DNA of 64,000 nucleotides from Microbacterium wangchenii (GCF_004564355.1 NZ_CP038266.1:3658001-3722000), one strand, 5' to 3'; shown: positions 28,153-37,597, numbered from the stretch's first letter. The notes: generated from the sequence alone by a model not told the origin. Program-made: numbers and translations.

Positions 28153-28746
28153 ATGCCGCGACTGCAGGCCGACGCCGATCCCGCCGTGTGGGTGCCCGTG
28201 ACCGGATCCTTGGGGTTCCGGGGCCGGCGGCACCGGAAGGCGGCCATCCGGATGCTGCTGAGCCAGGCCAATCGCGCGGTGGGCGCGGTCGAGCGGCCGG
28301 GGAGCGGGTTCCTCGCGTGGGCGATGAGCCAGGCCGCTCCGCTCCTGCTCCGCCGCGCGGACGGCCGCGTGCTGGTGTGGGTGTGGAAGGACGACCCGGA
28401 ACTGCTCGTCGCCATGGCGCAGCTGCAGGAGGCGACCCCGCAGCTGCGCACGGCCCGCGCGATGATGCCGATGGAGTACGACGACACCGAGGACTTCCCC
28501 AACCCGCACTTGGGCGTCGGGGAGAAGCTCGTGATGGACCTGCCCGCCGACCCACGCACACCGCCCTTCGCCAGCTACACGTGGGACACCGGATCGGCCT
28601 TCGTGACCCTGACGGCGGTGTGCTCGGACCGCGAGCGGGTGGGCACCGTGCTCGGCGCCGTCGACGCGATCGCCCGCACGCTCCGCGTCGTGGACGATCT
28701 CGCCGTCGACGAGTCCGGCACCATCCTGCGCCTTCCCCCCGCCTGA
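28153..28746 (+). CDS. Conserved hypothetical protein, about 197 aa
   Basis: This soluble protein has no signal peptide. It is rich in beta-type segments, with landmarks FRGRRHRKAAIRMLL near the N-terminus and MEYDDTEDFPNPHLGVGEKL in the middle. I do not recognise the family. ATG 28153 is chosen because TAGCCT lies 7 nt upstream, the leaderless pattern seen here, and because translation upstream of it lacks any initiation signal. It stands alone between the glycosyltransferase operon and the K+ channel gene. Confidence 0.7.
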   Translation: MPRLQADADPAVWVPVTGSLGFRGRRHRKAAIRMLLSQANRAVGAVERPGSGFLAWAMSQAAPLLLRRADGRVLVWVWKDDPELLVAMAQLQEATPQLRTARAMMPMEYDDTEDFPNPHLGVGEKLVMDLPADPRTPPFASYTWDTGSAFVTLTAVCSDRERVGTVLGAVDAIARTLRVVDDLAVDESGTILRLPPA

Positions 28747-28800
28747 GCGCCGCTCGGCGGTCCCCGGCGGCGGCCGCCCGGCGGGCTCCCCACCGACGGC

Positions 28801-29574
28801 TCAGCGCGGATGCGGCGGAGTGTCGCCCGGTCGCGCGTTCAGGGCCGCGATGATCCGGTCGACGTCGGCGCGCGTGGCCGGCTGCTGCTCCGCGTGACCC
28901 CGTGTCGCCCGCTCGACGACCCACGAGGAGAAGCTCGCGACGATGAGCCCGACCAGCACCACCCCGCCCACCATGAGCAGCACGGCGAACGTCCGGCCCG
29001 CCGCCGTCACGGGGACGTAGTCGCCGTATCCGACCGTCGTGACCGTGCAGAACGCCCACCACAGGGCGTCCCCGAACGAGCGGATGCTGGCGCCCGGGGC
29101 CCTGCGCTCGGCCTCGAGCACGACGAGCGCGGTCTGCCAGATCAGCAGCAGCGCCGCCCCCGTGCCGTAGATCAGCAGCTTCGCCCGCAGGGAACTCCCC
29201 GCCGTCCGTGTGAACGACGTGATGCGCGTCAGGGCACCCAGCAGCCGCACGGGGCGGAGGGCGGGGATGAGGACGACGGCGAGATCGAACAGGTGGGTGC
29301 GGAACCATCGCGGCCGCGGGGAGGACAGGATGAGCCGTACGAGATAGTCGACGGCGAAGACCACCCACGCGAGCCGGATGACCGTCAGCGTCGCCACGCG
29401 CCATGCGCCCTGCAGATCCCCGATCACCTGGAAGGTGTAGGCCACCAGGAACAGGAACGCGATGACCGTGAGCGGCCAGTACGTGGCCGCTTCCCAGCGT
29501 CGCGTACGGGCCGTCTCGCCGCGGCCGTGTCTGTGCCTGCGGTGTGCGGTCGCGCGCTTGTCACCCTCGGCCAT
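28801..29574 (-). CDS. Voltage-gated-type potassium channel
   Basis: The product is 257 aa. A basic His/Arg-rich N-terminus is followed by a six-helix (S1-S6) arrangement. The S4-like segment at about 106-123 carries regularly spaced Arg (LRPVRLLGALTRITS), and the selectivity filter TVGYGD is at residues 180-185 between the last two helices. A short cytosolic C-tail ends the protein, with no RCK or cyclic-nucleotide domain. It should form a tetrameric K+ channel in the membrane. TAGAGT lies 6 nt before the ATG. Confidence 0.9.
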   Translation of the reverse strand: MAEGDKRATAHRRHRHGRGETARTRRWEAATYWPLTVIAFLFLVAYTFQVIGDLQGAWRVATLTVIRLAWVVFAVDYLVRLILSSPRPRWFRTHLFDLAVVLIPALRPVRLLGALTRITSFTRTAGSSLRAKLLIYGTGAALLLIWQTALVVLEAERRAPGASIRSFGDALWWAFCTVTTVGYGDYVPVTAAGRTFAVLLMVGGVVLVGLIVASFSSWVVERATRGHAEQQPATRADVDRIIAALNARPGDTPPHPR

Positions 29575-29619
29575 GCCCGCACTCTAGGACCGGCCGCACG
29601 GGGCGCGGCGCCGACCCGC

Positions 29620-31257
29620 TCAGATCCCGGCGACGCGGCCCACCAGATTGACCTTCACGCCGATCCGGTGGAACATCGCCGCCTTGGCGATGAGCGCCTT
29701 GTCGGCCGTCTCGGCGTCGGGGGCGTAGACGACCTGCGCGTGGTTGGCCTTGTGCCGCGCCATGAACTGATCGCGCGAGACGTCGTGCAGCACGACGTGC
29801 GCGATCGGCCACTCCGGGTTCGTCGCGGCCTTTCGCCGCTCGGTCTCCTCGGCGGGCAGTTCGACCGCCGTCCCACGGAAGATGTCGACCTGGAGGATGC
29901 CGTCGGCGATGAACACACGAGAGACGACCAGTTCGCCCGGGCGGGACACGCCGTTGACGGTGGAGCCGCCGGCGGGGAAGAACACCGGGTCCTGACGCCA
30001 GCCCTCCGCGTGGTCCCATCCGCCCAGGTGGGAGGCCGGGACCGACCCCGAGATCTCGTACACCCAGACGAACCGGCCGTCGTAGTCCTCGCCCCATCGC
30101 ACGTCGTGCAGGGTGTTGTCGGACACGAGGCCCATGGCGCTCCACACGCGGTCGGTGACCAGCGCGTCCACGGCGACGCCTTCGTCGGCCTCGTTGAAGT
30201 GCGGCAGCGGACGGCCGGCGAACAGCTCACGCTCACCGTCGCGGGAGCGCACGGGCGGGCGCTCGGTGGAGTTCAGCATCCCTTCGGCGAGGTCGGAGGC
30301 CGGCACGAGATCCTTCAGGCCCTGCTGATACTGGATGCCGATGGCGTCCACGCCGAAGTCGTCGGCCATACGCAGGGCGGCGATGTACATCTTCATCTGC
30401 CACTGCACCTGGCCGCGCGTGAGCTCGGTGGCCTCATCCTCGCCGAGGCGGAAGGTCATGCCGTGGGAGACGAGCCACTCGTACGCGGCGTCGGCCTCCT
30501 CGTCGGGCACGCGCAGCATCTCGGCGTACAGCGCCGACTGCGAGAGCCGCTCCTTGTAGATCCCGATCGGGTTGAGCAGCTCGTCGTCGAAGATCGCGTT
30601 GTACATGCCCATGCAGCCCTCGTCGAAGACGCCGATGAGCGCCTTCTCGGCCAGCAGCCGGTCGCCCAGGGCACGTCCGAGCTGCACCTCGGCGGTGTCG
30701 GGGAGGGTGGGGAGCGCACGCACGTGGGAGGCGTCGTGGATGATGCGGCCGGTCTCGCACCACTGGCGGATGCCCTCCGCGAACCACTCGTCGGAGAAGT
30801 CGACCGACCAGATGCTGGAGTACTCCTTGCCCATCTTCGTCAGGCCCGCGTTCAGTCCGAGCAGGCCGACGAGGCCCGGCCAGTCCCCCGCGAAGTTCGC
30901 GACGGTGAGGATGGGCCCCTCGTGGGTGCGGAGCCCGGGCAGGACGTGGTGGGAGTACTGCCACACCGCTTCGGCGACGATCAGCGGGGCGTCCACGGGA
31001 ATGCGCGTGAAGACCTCGAGACCCATTCGCTGGCTGGAGATGAAGCCGTGCCCAGTGGCGGGGTCGACGTCGTTGGCGCGGATGACGCTCCAGCCGAGCG
31101 ACTCGAACGCGCGCGTCACCGCCGCCTCCATGGCGGCCTGCGTGGCCCAGCCGGCGACGTTGGCCGACTCGCGGAGGTCTCCGCTCGCGATGAGGTAGGC
31201 GGTCTTCGGCTCGCTCTGGGGGCGGGTCACGGGGGCGGGCAGGGTGTAAGTGCTCAT
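29620..31257 (-). CDS. L-fucose/D-arabinose isomerase-family protein
   Basis: The product is 545 aa of the FucI/AraA fold. The segment from residue about 215 (FDEGCMGMYNAIFDDELLNP, then GIYKERLSQSALYAEM) matches the L-fucose isomerase family, and the C-terminal RHKANHAQVVY carries the His that helps hold the metal. L-fucose isomerases also convert D-arabinose to D-ribulose, because the two sugars share stereochemistry at C2-C4. Its ATG overlaps the GH116 stop by 4 nt, so it is co-translated with a candidate D-arabinofuranosidase. That makes D-arabinose the likely substrate by inference. No ribulokinase is adjacent. Confidence 0.78.
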   Translation of the reverse strand: MSTYTLPAPVTRPQSEPKTAYLIASGDLRESANVAGWATQAAMEAAVTRAFESLGWSVIRANDVDPATGHGFISSQRMGLEVFTRIPVDAPLIVAEAVWQYSHHVLPGLRTHEGPILTVANFAGDWPGLVGLLGLNAGLTKMGKEYSSIWSVDFSDEWFAEGIRQWCETGRIIHDASHVRALPTLPDTAEVQLGRALGDRLLAEKALIGVFDEGCMGMYNAIFDDELLNPIGIYKERLSQSALYAEMLRVPDEEADAAYEWLVSHGMTFRLGEDEATELTRGQVQWQMKMYIAALRMADDFGVDAIGIQYQQGLKDLVPASDLAEGMLNSTERPPVRSRDGERELFAGRPLPHFNEADEGVAVDALVTDRVWSAMGLVSDNTLHDVRWGEDYDGRFVWVYEISGSVPASHLGGWDHAEGWRQDPVFFPAGGSTVNGVSRPGELVVSRVFIADGILQVDIFRGTAVELPAEETERRKAATNPEWPIAHVVLHDVSRDQFMARHKANHAQVVYAPDAETADKALIAKAAMFHRIGVKVNLVGRVAGI

Positions 31258-33836
31258 GCGTTGTCCTCGACTAGCTGACGGGCGTGGGATGCGGTGGCGG
31301 TGTGGCTCGCTCCGACTCCGAGACGGAGGCGAGCGGGGGTCTCGGAGGGGGTGGCGGAGATCGGCAGCTCGCGCCCGGCCAGCAGAAGGCGATCGAGCTC
31401 GAGCGTCCCGCCGTGCACGTGCAGCGCGACCGTCTCACCGTCGATCTCGACGCGCCCCCACCCCGTGCCCGTGGTGAACAACGAGCGGAAGGGCCGGTCG
31501 CCGACGGGGTCGAAGGCGAGCGTGCGGGTGGGCGCGTCCCACTGGACGCCGCTGAAGGCCAGCAGCAGTCCCCATGACGCGAGCGAGCGCGCATAGTGGT
31601 TGCCGCACTCGATCTCGTTCCACGGATTGCGCGCGTCGCCGGCGTACCGGGCGCGCACGGCGCGCTCGATCCGCAGCGCCTGATCCGGAAGGCCGGCGTA
31701 GACGAGGGATGCGGCCACCTGGTGCTCGACGCCGGTCCACACCTCGTCGGAGTACACGAAGGGGATGGCGGGCCGCCCGCCGCGCGGCCACGAGGCCAGC
31801 AGGAGTCCGCCTTCGTCGTTGAGGGCGTAGACGCGCTGCGTGCTCTCGTGCGTGCTGAGGTCGTCGCGGAAGTTGTGCGTGACGACGGCGCCCAGCGCGC
31901 TGCGCAGCCGGTGGCGCGGGAGGAGGTCGCCGAGCCCGTTGATCCACGCATGGAACTGGCCCAGCAGCTGGTCGGAGAGCACCCCGTCGCCGTACTGGTA
32001 CCGGTGCGCGTCGACGTCGTCGATCACCTGCCGGTAGTACTCCCCGTTCCACAGCACGTCATCCATGCCGCCGGAGGCGCGCTCGGCCCGGTCACGCCAT
32101 CCCGCCGCGCGCGCGGAGTCGCCGAGGTGGTCGGCCATGCGGGCTCCCGCTCTCAGCGCTGCGGCGAAGAAGCCGTTCGCGAGCGGATCGACGCCGTGGA
32201 ATTCGATGTCGTAGGTGTTGTGCAGCTCACCGTCGAGCAGTCCGTCCCCATCCCGATCCCAGGCATCGACTGCGTGCTCGAGGGAGCGGACGGCGGCCGG
32301 CCACAGTTCGCGGAGGAAGTCGTCATCGCCGCAGAACCGCCACTCCCGGTACAGGCGCAGGAACGTCCCGAGCTGGCCGTCGACGGCGGGCCCCATGAAC
32401 CAGGACGGACTGCCGAACACGCGATTGGACCGGAACTTCTGCGCCCCCGCGGCATCCGTCTCCAGCAGGTACTCCACGCGTCGCGCGCTGCGCTCCAGTG
32501 ACGGGAACAGCCACGCCATGGTCTGGGCGTACGACCACACGTGGGTGCACGTCCCCTCGCAGGATCCGGAGTGGTCGAAGGATCCCTCCCACGCCGCGAA
32601 GACCGGCCCCTCCCCCAGCTCCGGATTCGGCGTCTCGACGACGAAAGCGGTGGTGGATCGGGCTGCGGCGAGGTTCGCCCCGACCGCATCCGCCACGACC
32701 GGATCCAGTGTGCCGCCGTAGAGCGCGTCGACGAAGGCGAGTGTGGCGGCCTCCAGCTCGGGCAGCGCGCCGTGCAGGTGGCTCGCCGCCGCCCACGCAT
32801 CCGGCCACAGCATCGCGTAGTGGTTGCGCACGATCTCGTCGGCATGCGGATCGTCGAACACGATGTGGCCCCGCCAGGCACGTCGCCGGTTCGGGAAGCT
32901 CCATGCCAGCACGAACTCGAATGCGCGGCTCTCGCCGGGGGCGATGTCGTGGACGATGCCGAGCGATCCCGTGCGCAGGCGGGGGAGCCGCTCGAACAGC
33001 TCCTCCTCCGTCATGGGCGCGGATGCGTCGGCCGGTACCGAGTCCGCGAACAGACCGCGCGGACGGTCCTCGAGGGTGAGCTTCGGTTCCGGGTCGAGGC
33101 GGCCGTCGTCGGAGAGGTCGTTCCAGAACAGGCGGGGTCCGTCGGGCCAGAACCCGGTCACCCACTGGGGCTTCACGGTGGTCGCCGCATCCGTCGTGGT
33201 GAGACTGAGGGTGCCGTAGCCGGGGTCGTCCTCGGGGAGGCGGATGCCGAAGTCCAGGCCCCGCACGGCGCCTTCGTCGCGCCACCGTACCGTCTGCGCG
33301 GCGCGCATGCCGAAGGGGCCCTCGCCGCGCCCGGCGGTATGGCTCACACTGCCGACGATCGTCACGGCGACGGAGCGGTCGCCGGGATTGGTGACGGTGT
33401 AGCGCAGCACCGCACCGGGGATGCCGGAGGCGTCGGCGTCGAGGGGGACGAGGGGCGTGAAGGCGCGAAGCGACACCTGGACGGGGAGGACGTCGTCGGC
33501 GAAGTCGATGTCGACGACCGGATACTCCCCGTGCATCGTCGCCGACTGCAGACGCGGCAGGCCGGCGAGCCGGTCGAAGGGGTAGCCCGCGTCGCCGTCG
33601 TGGCGGCCCGTCAGGCGCGCTTCCAGGACGCGGGTCACCGCGGGCCCGCTCAGCGGCGCGGCGTGGATCGCGAAGAAGGAGTACGGGTTGAACCGCCCTT
33701 TGTCGGGGAGGTTCTCCAGTTCCCAGTCACGGAGTTCTCCGCGGGCGCCGAGCGACACGTTCCCCGTGCCCAGTCCCCCCAGCGGGAACGCCGCCCGCTC
33801 CGCCGTGTGCGGGATGGCACGGGCCCGCCGCGTCAC
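31254..33836 (-). CDS. GH116-family glycoside hydrolase, candidate exo-beta-D-arabinofuranosidase
   Basis: The product is 860 aa. A beta-sandwich N-terminal domain (about 1-330) precedes an (alpha/alpha)6 catalytic domain, the GBA2-like layout. Candidate catalytic acids are Glu427 in SCEGTCTHVW and Asp543 in HNTYD, which would align with the nucleophile and acid/base of archaeal GH116. The family includes glucosylceramidases, beta-glucosidases, beta-xylosidases and the Microbacterium exo-beta-D-arabinofuranosidase. There is no signal peptide, so it works in the cytosol. The leftward promoter at 33995-34023 carries the LacI-type operator in its spacer. Neighbours GH172 and GH183 favour arabinan as substrate; GTG 33836 has only a weak ribosome site. 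Confidence 0.88.
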   Translation of the reverse strand: MTRRARAIPHTAERAAFPLGGLGTGNVSLGARGELRDWELENLPDKGRFNPYSFFAIHAAPLSGPAVTRVLEARLTGRHDGDAGYPFDRLAGLPRLQSATMHGEYPVVDIDFADDVLPVQVSLRAFTPLVPLDADASGIPGAVLRYTVTNPGDRSVAVTIVGSVSHTAGRGEGPFGMRAAQTVRWRDEGAVRGLDFGIRLPEDDPGYGTLSLTTTDAATTVKPQWVTGFWPDGPRLFWNDLSDDGRLDPEPKLTLEDRPRGLFADSVPADASAPMTEEELFERLPRLRTGSLGIVHDIAPGESRAFEFVLAWSFPNRRRAWRGHIVFDDPHADEIVRNHYAMLWPDAWAAASHLHGALPELEAATLAFVDALYGGTLDPVVADAVGANLAAARSTTAFVVETPNPELGEGPVFAAWEGSFDHSGSCEGTCTHVWSYAQTMAWLFPSLERSARRVEYLLETDAAGAQKFRSNRVFGSPSWFMGPAVDGQLGTFLRLYREWRFCGDDDFLRELWPAAVRSLEHAVDAWDRDGDGLLDGELHNTYDIEFHGVDPLANGFFAAALRAGARMADHLGDSARAAGWRDRAERASGGMDDVLWNGEYYRQVIDDVDAHRYQYGDGVLSDQLLGQFHAWINGLGDLLPRHRLRSALGAVVTHNFRDDLSTHESTQRVYALNDEGGLLLASWPRGGRPAIPFVYSDEVWTGVEHQVAASLVYAGLPDQALRIERAVRARYAGDARNPWNEIECGNHYARSLASWGLLLAFSGVQWDAPTRTLAFDPVGDRPFRSLFTTGTGWGRVEIDGETVALHVHGGTLELDRLLLAGRELPISATPSETPARLRLGVGASHTATASHARQLVEDNA

Positions 33837-33994
33837 GCGGCCACCGCCGCGGGATCCGCAGGCGTGCGCGCCACGCCCGGACGGCTCGACGGCCGGCGCA
33901 CGGGGGGTGCGTCATCGGCGCCGAGCGGGCAGCGGACGGACATCGGATCCTCCTGGATCGACGGCGGACGAGCCGCGTCCGCCGTACCGCGTTC

Positions 33995-34023
33995 ACTTTA
34001 GACGAAATCGATTTCACGATCAA
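33995..34023 (-). promoter_or_regulatory. Promoter of the GH116-isomerase operon with embedded LacI operator
   Basis: On the minus strand the -35 TTGATC and -10 TAAAGT are separated by exactly 17 bp. The spacer contains the perfect palindrome GAAATCGATTTC (34004-34015). A repressor bound there would block RNA polymerase. The 18-nt block TAGACGAAATCGATTTCA is identical at the ABC-importer promoter (43208-43236). Confidence 0.75.
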
Positions 34024-34087
34024 CCGAGGGCACACGCCGGGAGTTTCGACGCGGCTACGGCCCTGAGCGCGGCGGAGTGACCGCGCG

Positions 34088-35077
34088 TCAGGCGGTGTTC
34101 GCGCCGCGTGCCGGGCGCACCTCGTTGCGCAGCACCACCGTGCGCGCGGGCTGATCATCGCCGTTGATGCGCTCGAGCAGCATCTTGGCCGCCGTGACGC
34201 CCATGTGGCGCGCGGGGAGCCGCACCACGGTGACGGCGTTGGGCGTCAGCGTCGTGAACGGGAGCGAGCCCACGACGGCCACGCCGATCTCGGGTGGGGT
34301 GAGCGCGTGCTCGGTGAGGACCTGGATCGCGCCGACGCCGAGGAGGTTGTTCGCCGCGACGACGGCGTCGGGCGGCTCGGGGAGAGCGAGGAGCTCCTCC
34401 ATCGCCTCACGGCCGCCGTCGACGCGGAACGTGGAGTACCGCAGCAGTTCCTCGGAAGAGGCCTCCGGGAAGTGCCGCGCGACGACGCCACGCCACCCCT
34501 CCGCGCGCTCGTACGCCGTCTCGATGTGCTGCGGACCGGTGATGCAGGCGATCCGGCGGTACCCGGCCTGAACGAGGTTCTCGGTCGCCGCCTGGCCGGC
34601 GGTGCGATTGGCCATGACGACACCGTCGATGTCGTAGCCGGTGCCGCGGTCGACCGCGACGACCGGCCGCCCGGTGGCCAGGAGGTCGTCAAGGTTGGAG
34701 TGATCGGATGCCGCGGCCAGGATCACGCCCGCCATGTGCTCGGCGATCGCGATCTGGAGGTAGGTCGCTTCCTTCTCGATCTCGGAGTCGGTGTTGCACA
34801 GGACGACGGAGTACCCCGCCTGCGAGGCGACGTCCTCCACTCCACGCGCCATCTCGGTGAAGTAGGGGTTCTCGATATCGGGGATGACGAGCGCGATCAC
34901 TTCCGAGGCCTGGCGGCGGAGGGTCCGCGCGGTGCGGTTGGGCGTGAAGTTCAGCTGGCGCGCGGCCTCGCGCACGGCGAGGGTCTTGGAGTCCGACACC
35001 CCGATGCCGTTGAACACGCGCGACACCGTGGCCGGTGAGACGCCGGCGAGCTTCGCGACCTCGTAGATCGTGGCCAT
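34088..35077 (-). CDS. LacI-family regulator of the D-arabinan locus
   Basis: The product is 329 aa. The N-terminal HTH reads TIYEVAKLAGVSPATVSRVF, with a hinge helix near residues 48-58 (TARTLRRQASEV) and a periplasmic-binding-protein-like sugar-sensing domain. ATG 35077 follows GGGGTGAG. It is divergent from the GH172 gene, and the near-palindrome TTGAAATCGATTCCAA lies between them. The same operator precedes GH116 and the ABC importer, so this protein is the best candidate to control all of them. The inducer may be D-arabinose or a D-arabinan oligosaccharide (inference). Confidence 0.92.
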   Translation of the reverse strand: MATIYEVAKLAGVSPATVSRVFNGIGVSDSKTLAVREAARQLNFTPNRTARTLRRQASEVIALVIPDIENPYFTEMARGVEDVASQAGYSVVLCNTDSEIEKEATYLQIAIAEHMAGVILAAASDHSNLDDLLATGRPVVAVDRGTGYDIDGVVMANRTAGQAATENLVQAGYRRIACITGPQHIETAYERAEGWRGVVARHFPEASSEELLRYSTFRVDGGREAMEELLALPEPPDAVVAANNLLGVGAIQVLTEHALTPPEIGVAVVGSLPFTTLTPNAVTVVRLPARHMGVTAAKMLLERINGDDQPARTVVLRNEVRPARGANTA

Positions 35078-35105
35078 CTCACCCCATCCCGCGCCGCGGC
35101 CCGCG

Positions 35106-35152
35106 TTGACTTTCCCCGCGAGCCAACAGTACCGTGTTGAAATCGATTCCAA
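35106..35152 (+). promoter_or_regulatory. GH172 operon promoter and LacI operator
   Basis: TTGACT (35106-35111) and TACCGT (35130-35135) are spaced 18 bp apart and would start transcription near 35142. The operator TTGAAATCGATTCCAA (35137-35152) then covers the start point. Its core differs from GAAATCGATTTC by one base. The site may also control the divergent lacI gene. Confidence 0.65.
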
Positions 35153-35206
35153 GCGCTCGCCGCTTCTTCGACGCCCCCGCGTACCGAGACGAGGATGTCC
35201 TGCCCG

Positions 35207-36349
35207 ATGAATGCACCGCGCGTACCCGCCCCTGATCTTTCGTCCATCTCCGGTCTGTGGCCGCTGCAGACCCGGTCCATCTCCCCGGAGAACTTCGACG
35301 GCGCGGTGGGTGGAGGCGGCCGGGCCACGGAAGGCACGGGGGCCGCCAGTGCGCGCGATCTCGGGCCCGGGTGGAAGATCTCCCCGAGCGTCGACATCAA
35401 AGCCGGTGAGACGTTCGATCTGGCCGCGATCGAGGGCGCCGGGAAGATCACGCACATCTGGATCACCACGCACACCGACAACTGGCGCACCCTCGTCCTG
35501 CGGGCGTACTGGGACGGCGCCGACGAGCCCGCCGTCGAAGTGCCGTACGGCGACTTCTTCTGCAACGGGTGGGGCGTGTTCGCCCAGGTGAACTCGCAGC
35601 CGATCGCGGCGAATCCGCACGGCGGGTTCAACTCGTACTGGCCCATGCCGTTCCGAGACGGGGCGCGCCTGACGCTGGAGAACACCTCCGTCGTCGATGT
35701 GCGCGTCTACTTCCAGATCACCTACGAAATCGGCGGGGACTACACCGGAGACGGCTACTTCCACGCGCAGTGGCGGCGCTCCAACCCGCTCGGCGAGCTC
35801 GTCCCGCACACGATCCTGGAGGGCATCGAGGGGCAGGGGCAGTACGTCGGCACGTATATCGCGTGGGGTGTGAACTCCAACGGCTGGTGGGGCGAAGGCG
35901 AGATCAAGTTCTATCTCGACGACGACACCGACTATCCGACGATCTGCGGCACCGGCACCGAGGACTACTTCGGCGGTGCGTGGAACTTCGACATCCCCGG
36001 TCAGGGATACACCGAGTTCTCCACCCCGTACCTGGGGATGCCGCAGGTCATCCGCCCCGACGGGCTCTACGTCAGCCAGCAGCGCTTCGGCATGTACCGC
36101 TGGCACCTGCTGGACCCGATCTTCTTCTCCTCCGGAGTGCCGAAGGTCGACATCCAGGCGCTCGGGTGGCGCAGCGGATGGCGCTACCTGCCGCTGCGCG
36201 ACGACATCGCATCGACGGCGATGTTCTACCTCGACCGGCCCACCGCGCGCCGGCCGAAGTCACCGACCGCCGACGACATGGAGGTCCACCTAGGGACCGC
36301 CCCCGTGCCCGACATCGGCGCCACCCCTCCCCGCGCGCCGCAGGACTGA
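35207..36349 (+). CDS. GH172-family (DUF2961) glycoside hydrolase, candidate exo-alpha-D-arabinofuranosidase
   Basis: The product is 380 aa. The DUF2961 double jelly-roll core is clear, with ITHIWITTHTDNWR, the acidic GEGEIKFYLDDD (Glu230, Glu232) and ICGTGTEDYFGGAWN (Glu252), the likely catalytic acids. Known members are Bifidobacterium difructose-dianhydride/alpha-fructofuranosidase enzymes and exo-D-arabinofuranosidases that act on mycobacterial arabinan. There is no signal peptide, so it is cytosolic. ATG 35207 is preferred over 35195 because GAGGA lies 11 nt before it. It leads a rightward operon with two DUF4185-type genes, the next starting 5 nt after its stop. Confidence 0.88.
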   Translation: MNAPRVPAPDLSSISGLWPLQTRSISPENFDGAVGGGGRATEGTGAASARDLGPGWKISPSVDIKAGETFDLAAIEGAGKITHIWITTHTDNWRTLVLRAYWDGADEPAVEVPYGDFFCNGWGVFAQVNSQPIAANPHGGFNSYWPMPFRDGARLTLENTSVVDVRVYFQITYEIGGDYTGDGYFHAQWRRSNPLGELVPHTILEGIEGQGQYVGTYIAWGVNSNGWWGEGEIKFYLDDDTDYPTICGTGTEDYFGGAWNFDIPGQGYTEFSTPYLGMPQVIRPDGLYVSQQRFGMYRWHLLDPIFFSSGVPKVDIQALGWRSGWRYLPLRDDIASTAMFYLDRPTARRPKSPTADDMEVHLGTAPVPDIGATPPRAPQD

Positions 36350-36354
36350 GGACC

Positions 36355-37518
36355 GTGAAGGCGCCGCGGGCCGCCGGGACGGGAGTCCTCGTCGTGGCCC
36401 TGGCACTGTCGGCCTGCTCGGCGACGCCTGAGCGGCCCTCGCCCGACGCCCCCCTGCGCGGCGAGGTCGCGGACGGCGTGACGGTGGTGGGCGTCTCCGA
36501 CGGAGACCTGTGGCCCAGCTGCTGGGCGGAGGACGACGCGCTGTACGCCGCGAACGGCGATGGCGGCGGGTTCGGCTTCGAGTTCTTCGACATCGCGGTC
36601 AATCGCCTCACCGGTTCACCCGAGGACGAGGCGGGAGTGGAGGGCGAGTTCCTCGCCGGCGGAGACGCGCTCGGCCAGGTGTGGTCGGGCGCGCAGTTCA
36701 CCCGCAAGCCCACCGGGATGCTGTGCACCGACGAGGCGATCTACCTCGCCGTGCAGGATCTGCGGCTCGACTTCAACGAGGCCCCGGCAGCGACGATCGC
36801 CCGCAGTGACGACCACGGCGAGACCTGGACGTGGGATACGGCCACCCCGATGTTCGGTGACGGCGTCTTCACGACGATCTGGTTCGCCGACTACGGGAAG
36901 GCGGGCCGGCACGCACCTGACCCGGAGTATGCGTACGCGTACGGCCTCGACGGCAATTGGCGCGACTCCTTCGACGACTCGGCGCCCGATCCCACCGAGC
37001 TCTTCCTGGCGCGGGTTCCGCTGGCGTCGGTGCAGGACGCGGCCACGTGGGAGTTCTACGCCGGCGAGCCCGGCGCCTCCGAGCCGACGTGGAGCCCGGA
37101 CATCGCGCGCAAGCGGCCGGTGCTGATCGACGAGCGGCGGAGATACCCGACGGACGCGGCGGTGCAGCCGGGACAGACCGTCGGGGCTCGGAACCTCAGC
37201 GTCCTCTCGCAGGGCGGGGTGACGTTCCTGCCGGCGCTCGAGCGATACGTCTACACCTCGTGGACCGAGCTCACCTTCGAGTTCTACGAAGCTCCCGCAC
37301 CGTGGGGGCCGTGGAAGCTGTTCCTCTCCGAGGACTTCGGGCCGTACCCGTGGACTCAGGACCGCTTCGGCGGCTACGGCACATCGATCCCCTCGAAGTT
37401 CCTGTCCGAGGACAACCGCCGCGTGTGGGTGCAGTCCAACGTGTGCCCCTGCGCCCCGGCGGGCATGTCGTCGTATTGGTTCGGCCTGCGACCCCTCGAC
37501 CTGGATCTGGACGGGTGA
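36355..37518 (+). CDS. Lipoprotein with DUF4185-like beta-propeller domain
   Basis: The product is 387 aa. The N-terminal signal ends in a lipobox ALSAC (Cys21), so it should be tethered on the outer face of the membrane. The body shows propeller-like repeats, including a sialidase-type SDDHGETWTW. Near the N-terminus GDLW (Asp51) and NGDG (Asp69) are 18 residues apart, the same spacing as the acid pair of the neighbouring secreted DUF4185 enzyme (Asp64, Asp82). It may be a surface arabinan-cleaving or arabinan-binding partner. GTG 36355 lies 5 nt after the GH172 stop, preceded by TGAGGA. Catalytic activity is not certain. Confidence 0.72.
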   Translation: MKAPRAAGTGVLVVALALSACSATPERPSPDAPLRGEVADGVTVVGVSDGDLWPSCWAEDDALYAANGDGGGFGFEFFDIAVNRLTGSPEDEAGVEGEFLAGGDALGQVWSGAQFTRKPTGMLCTDEAIYLAVQDLRLDFNEAPAATIARSDDHGETWTWDTATPMFGDGVFTTIWFADYGKAGRHAPDPEYAYAYGLDGNWRDSFDDSAPDPTELFLARVPLASVQDAATWEFYAGEPGASEPTWSPDIARKRPVLIDERRRYPTDAAVQPGQTVGARNLSVLSQGGVTFLPALERYVYTSWTELTFEFYEAPAPWGPWKLFLSEDFGPYPWTQDRFGGYGTSIPSKFLSEDNRRVWVQSNVCPCAPAGMSSYWFGLRPLDLDLDG

Positions 37519-37597
37519 AGGCGGCAGCATCCGGGCATCGACGACGCAGACGCGTCCGCTGACGGAGCGGACCAGGCGAGGAGAGAAGGAGAGTGCG

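Noticed and set aside
35195..35206. ATG 35195 as the GH172 start
   Set aside because: GAGGA abuts this codon with no spacing, while ATG 35207 has a workable distance, and the extra four residues add nothing conserved.
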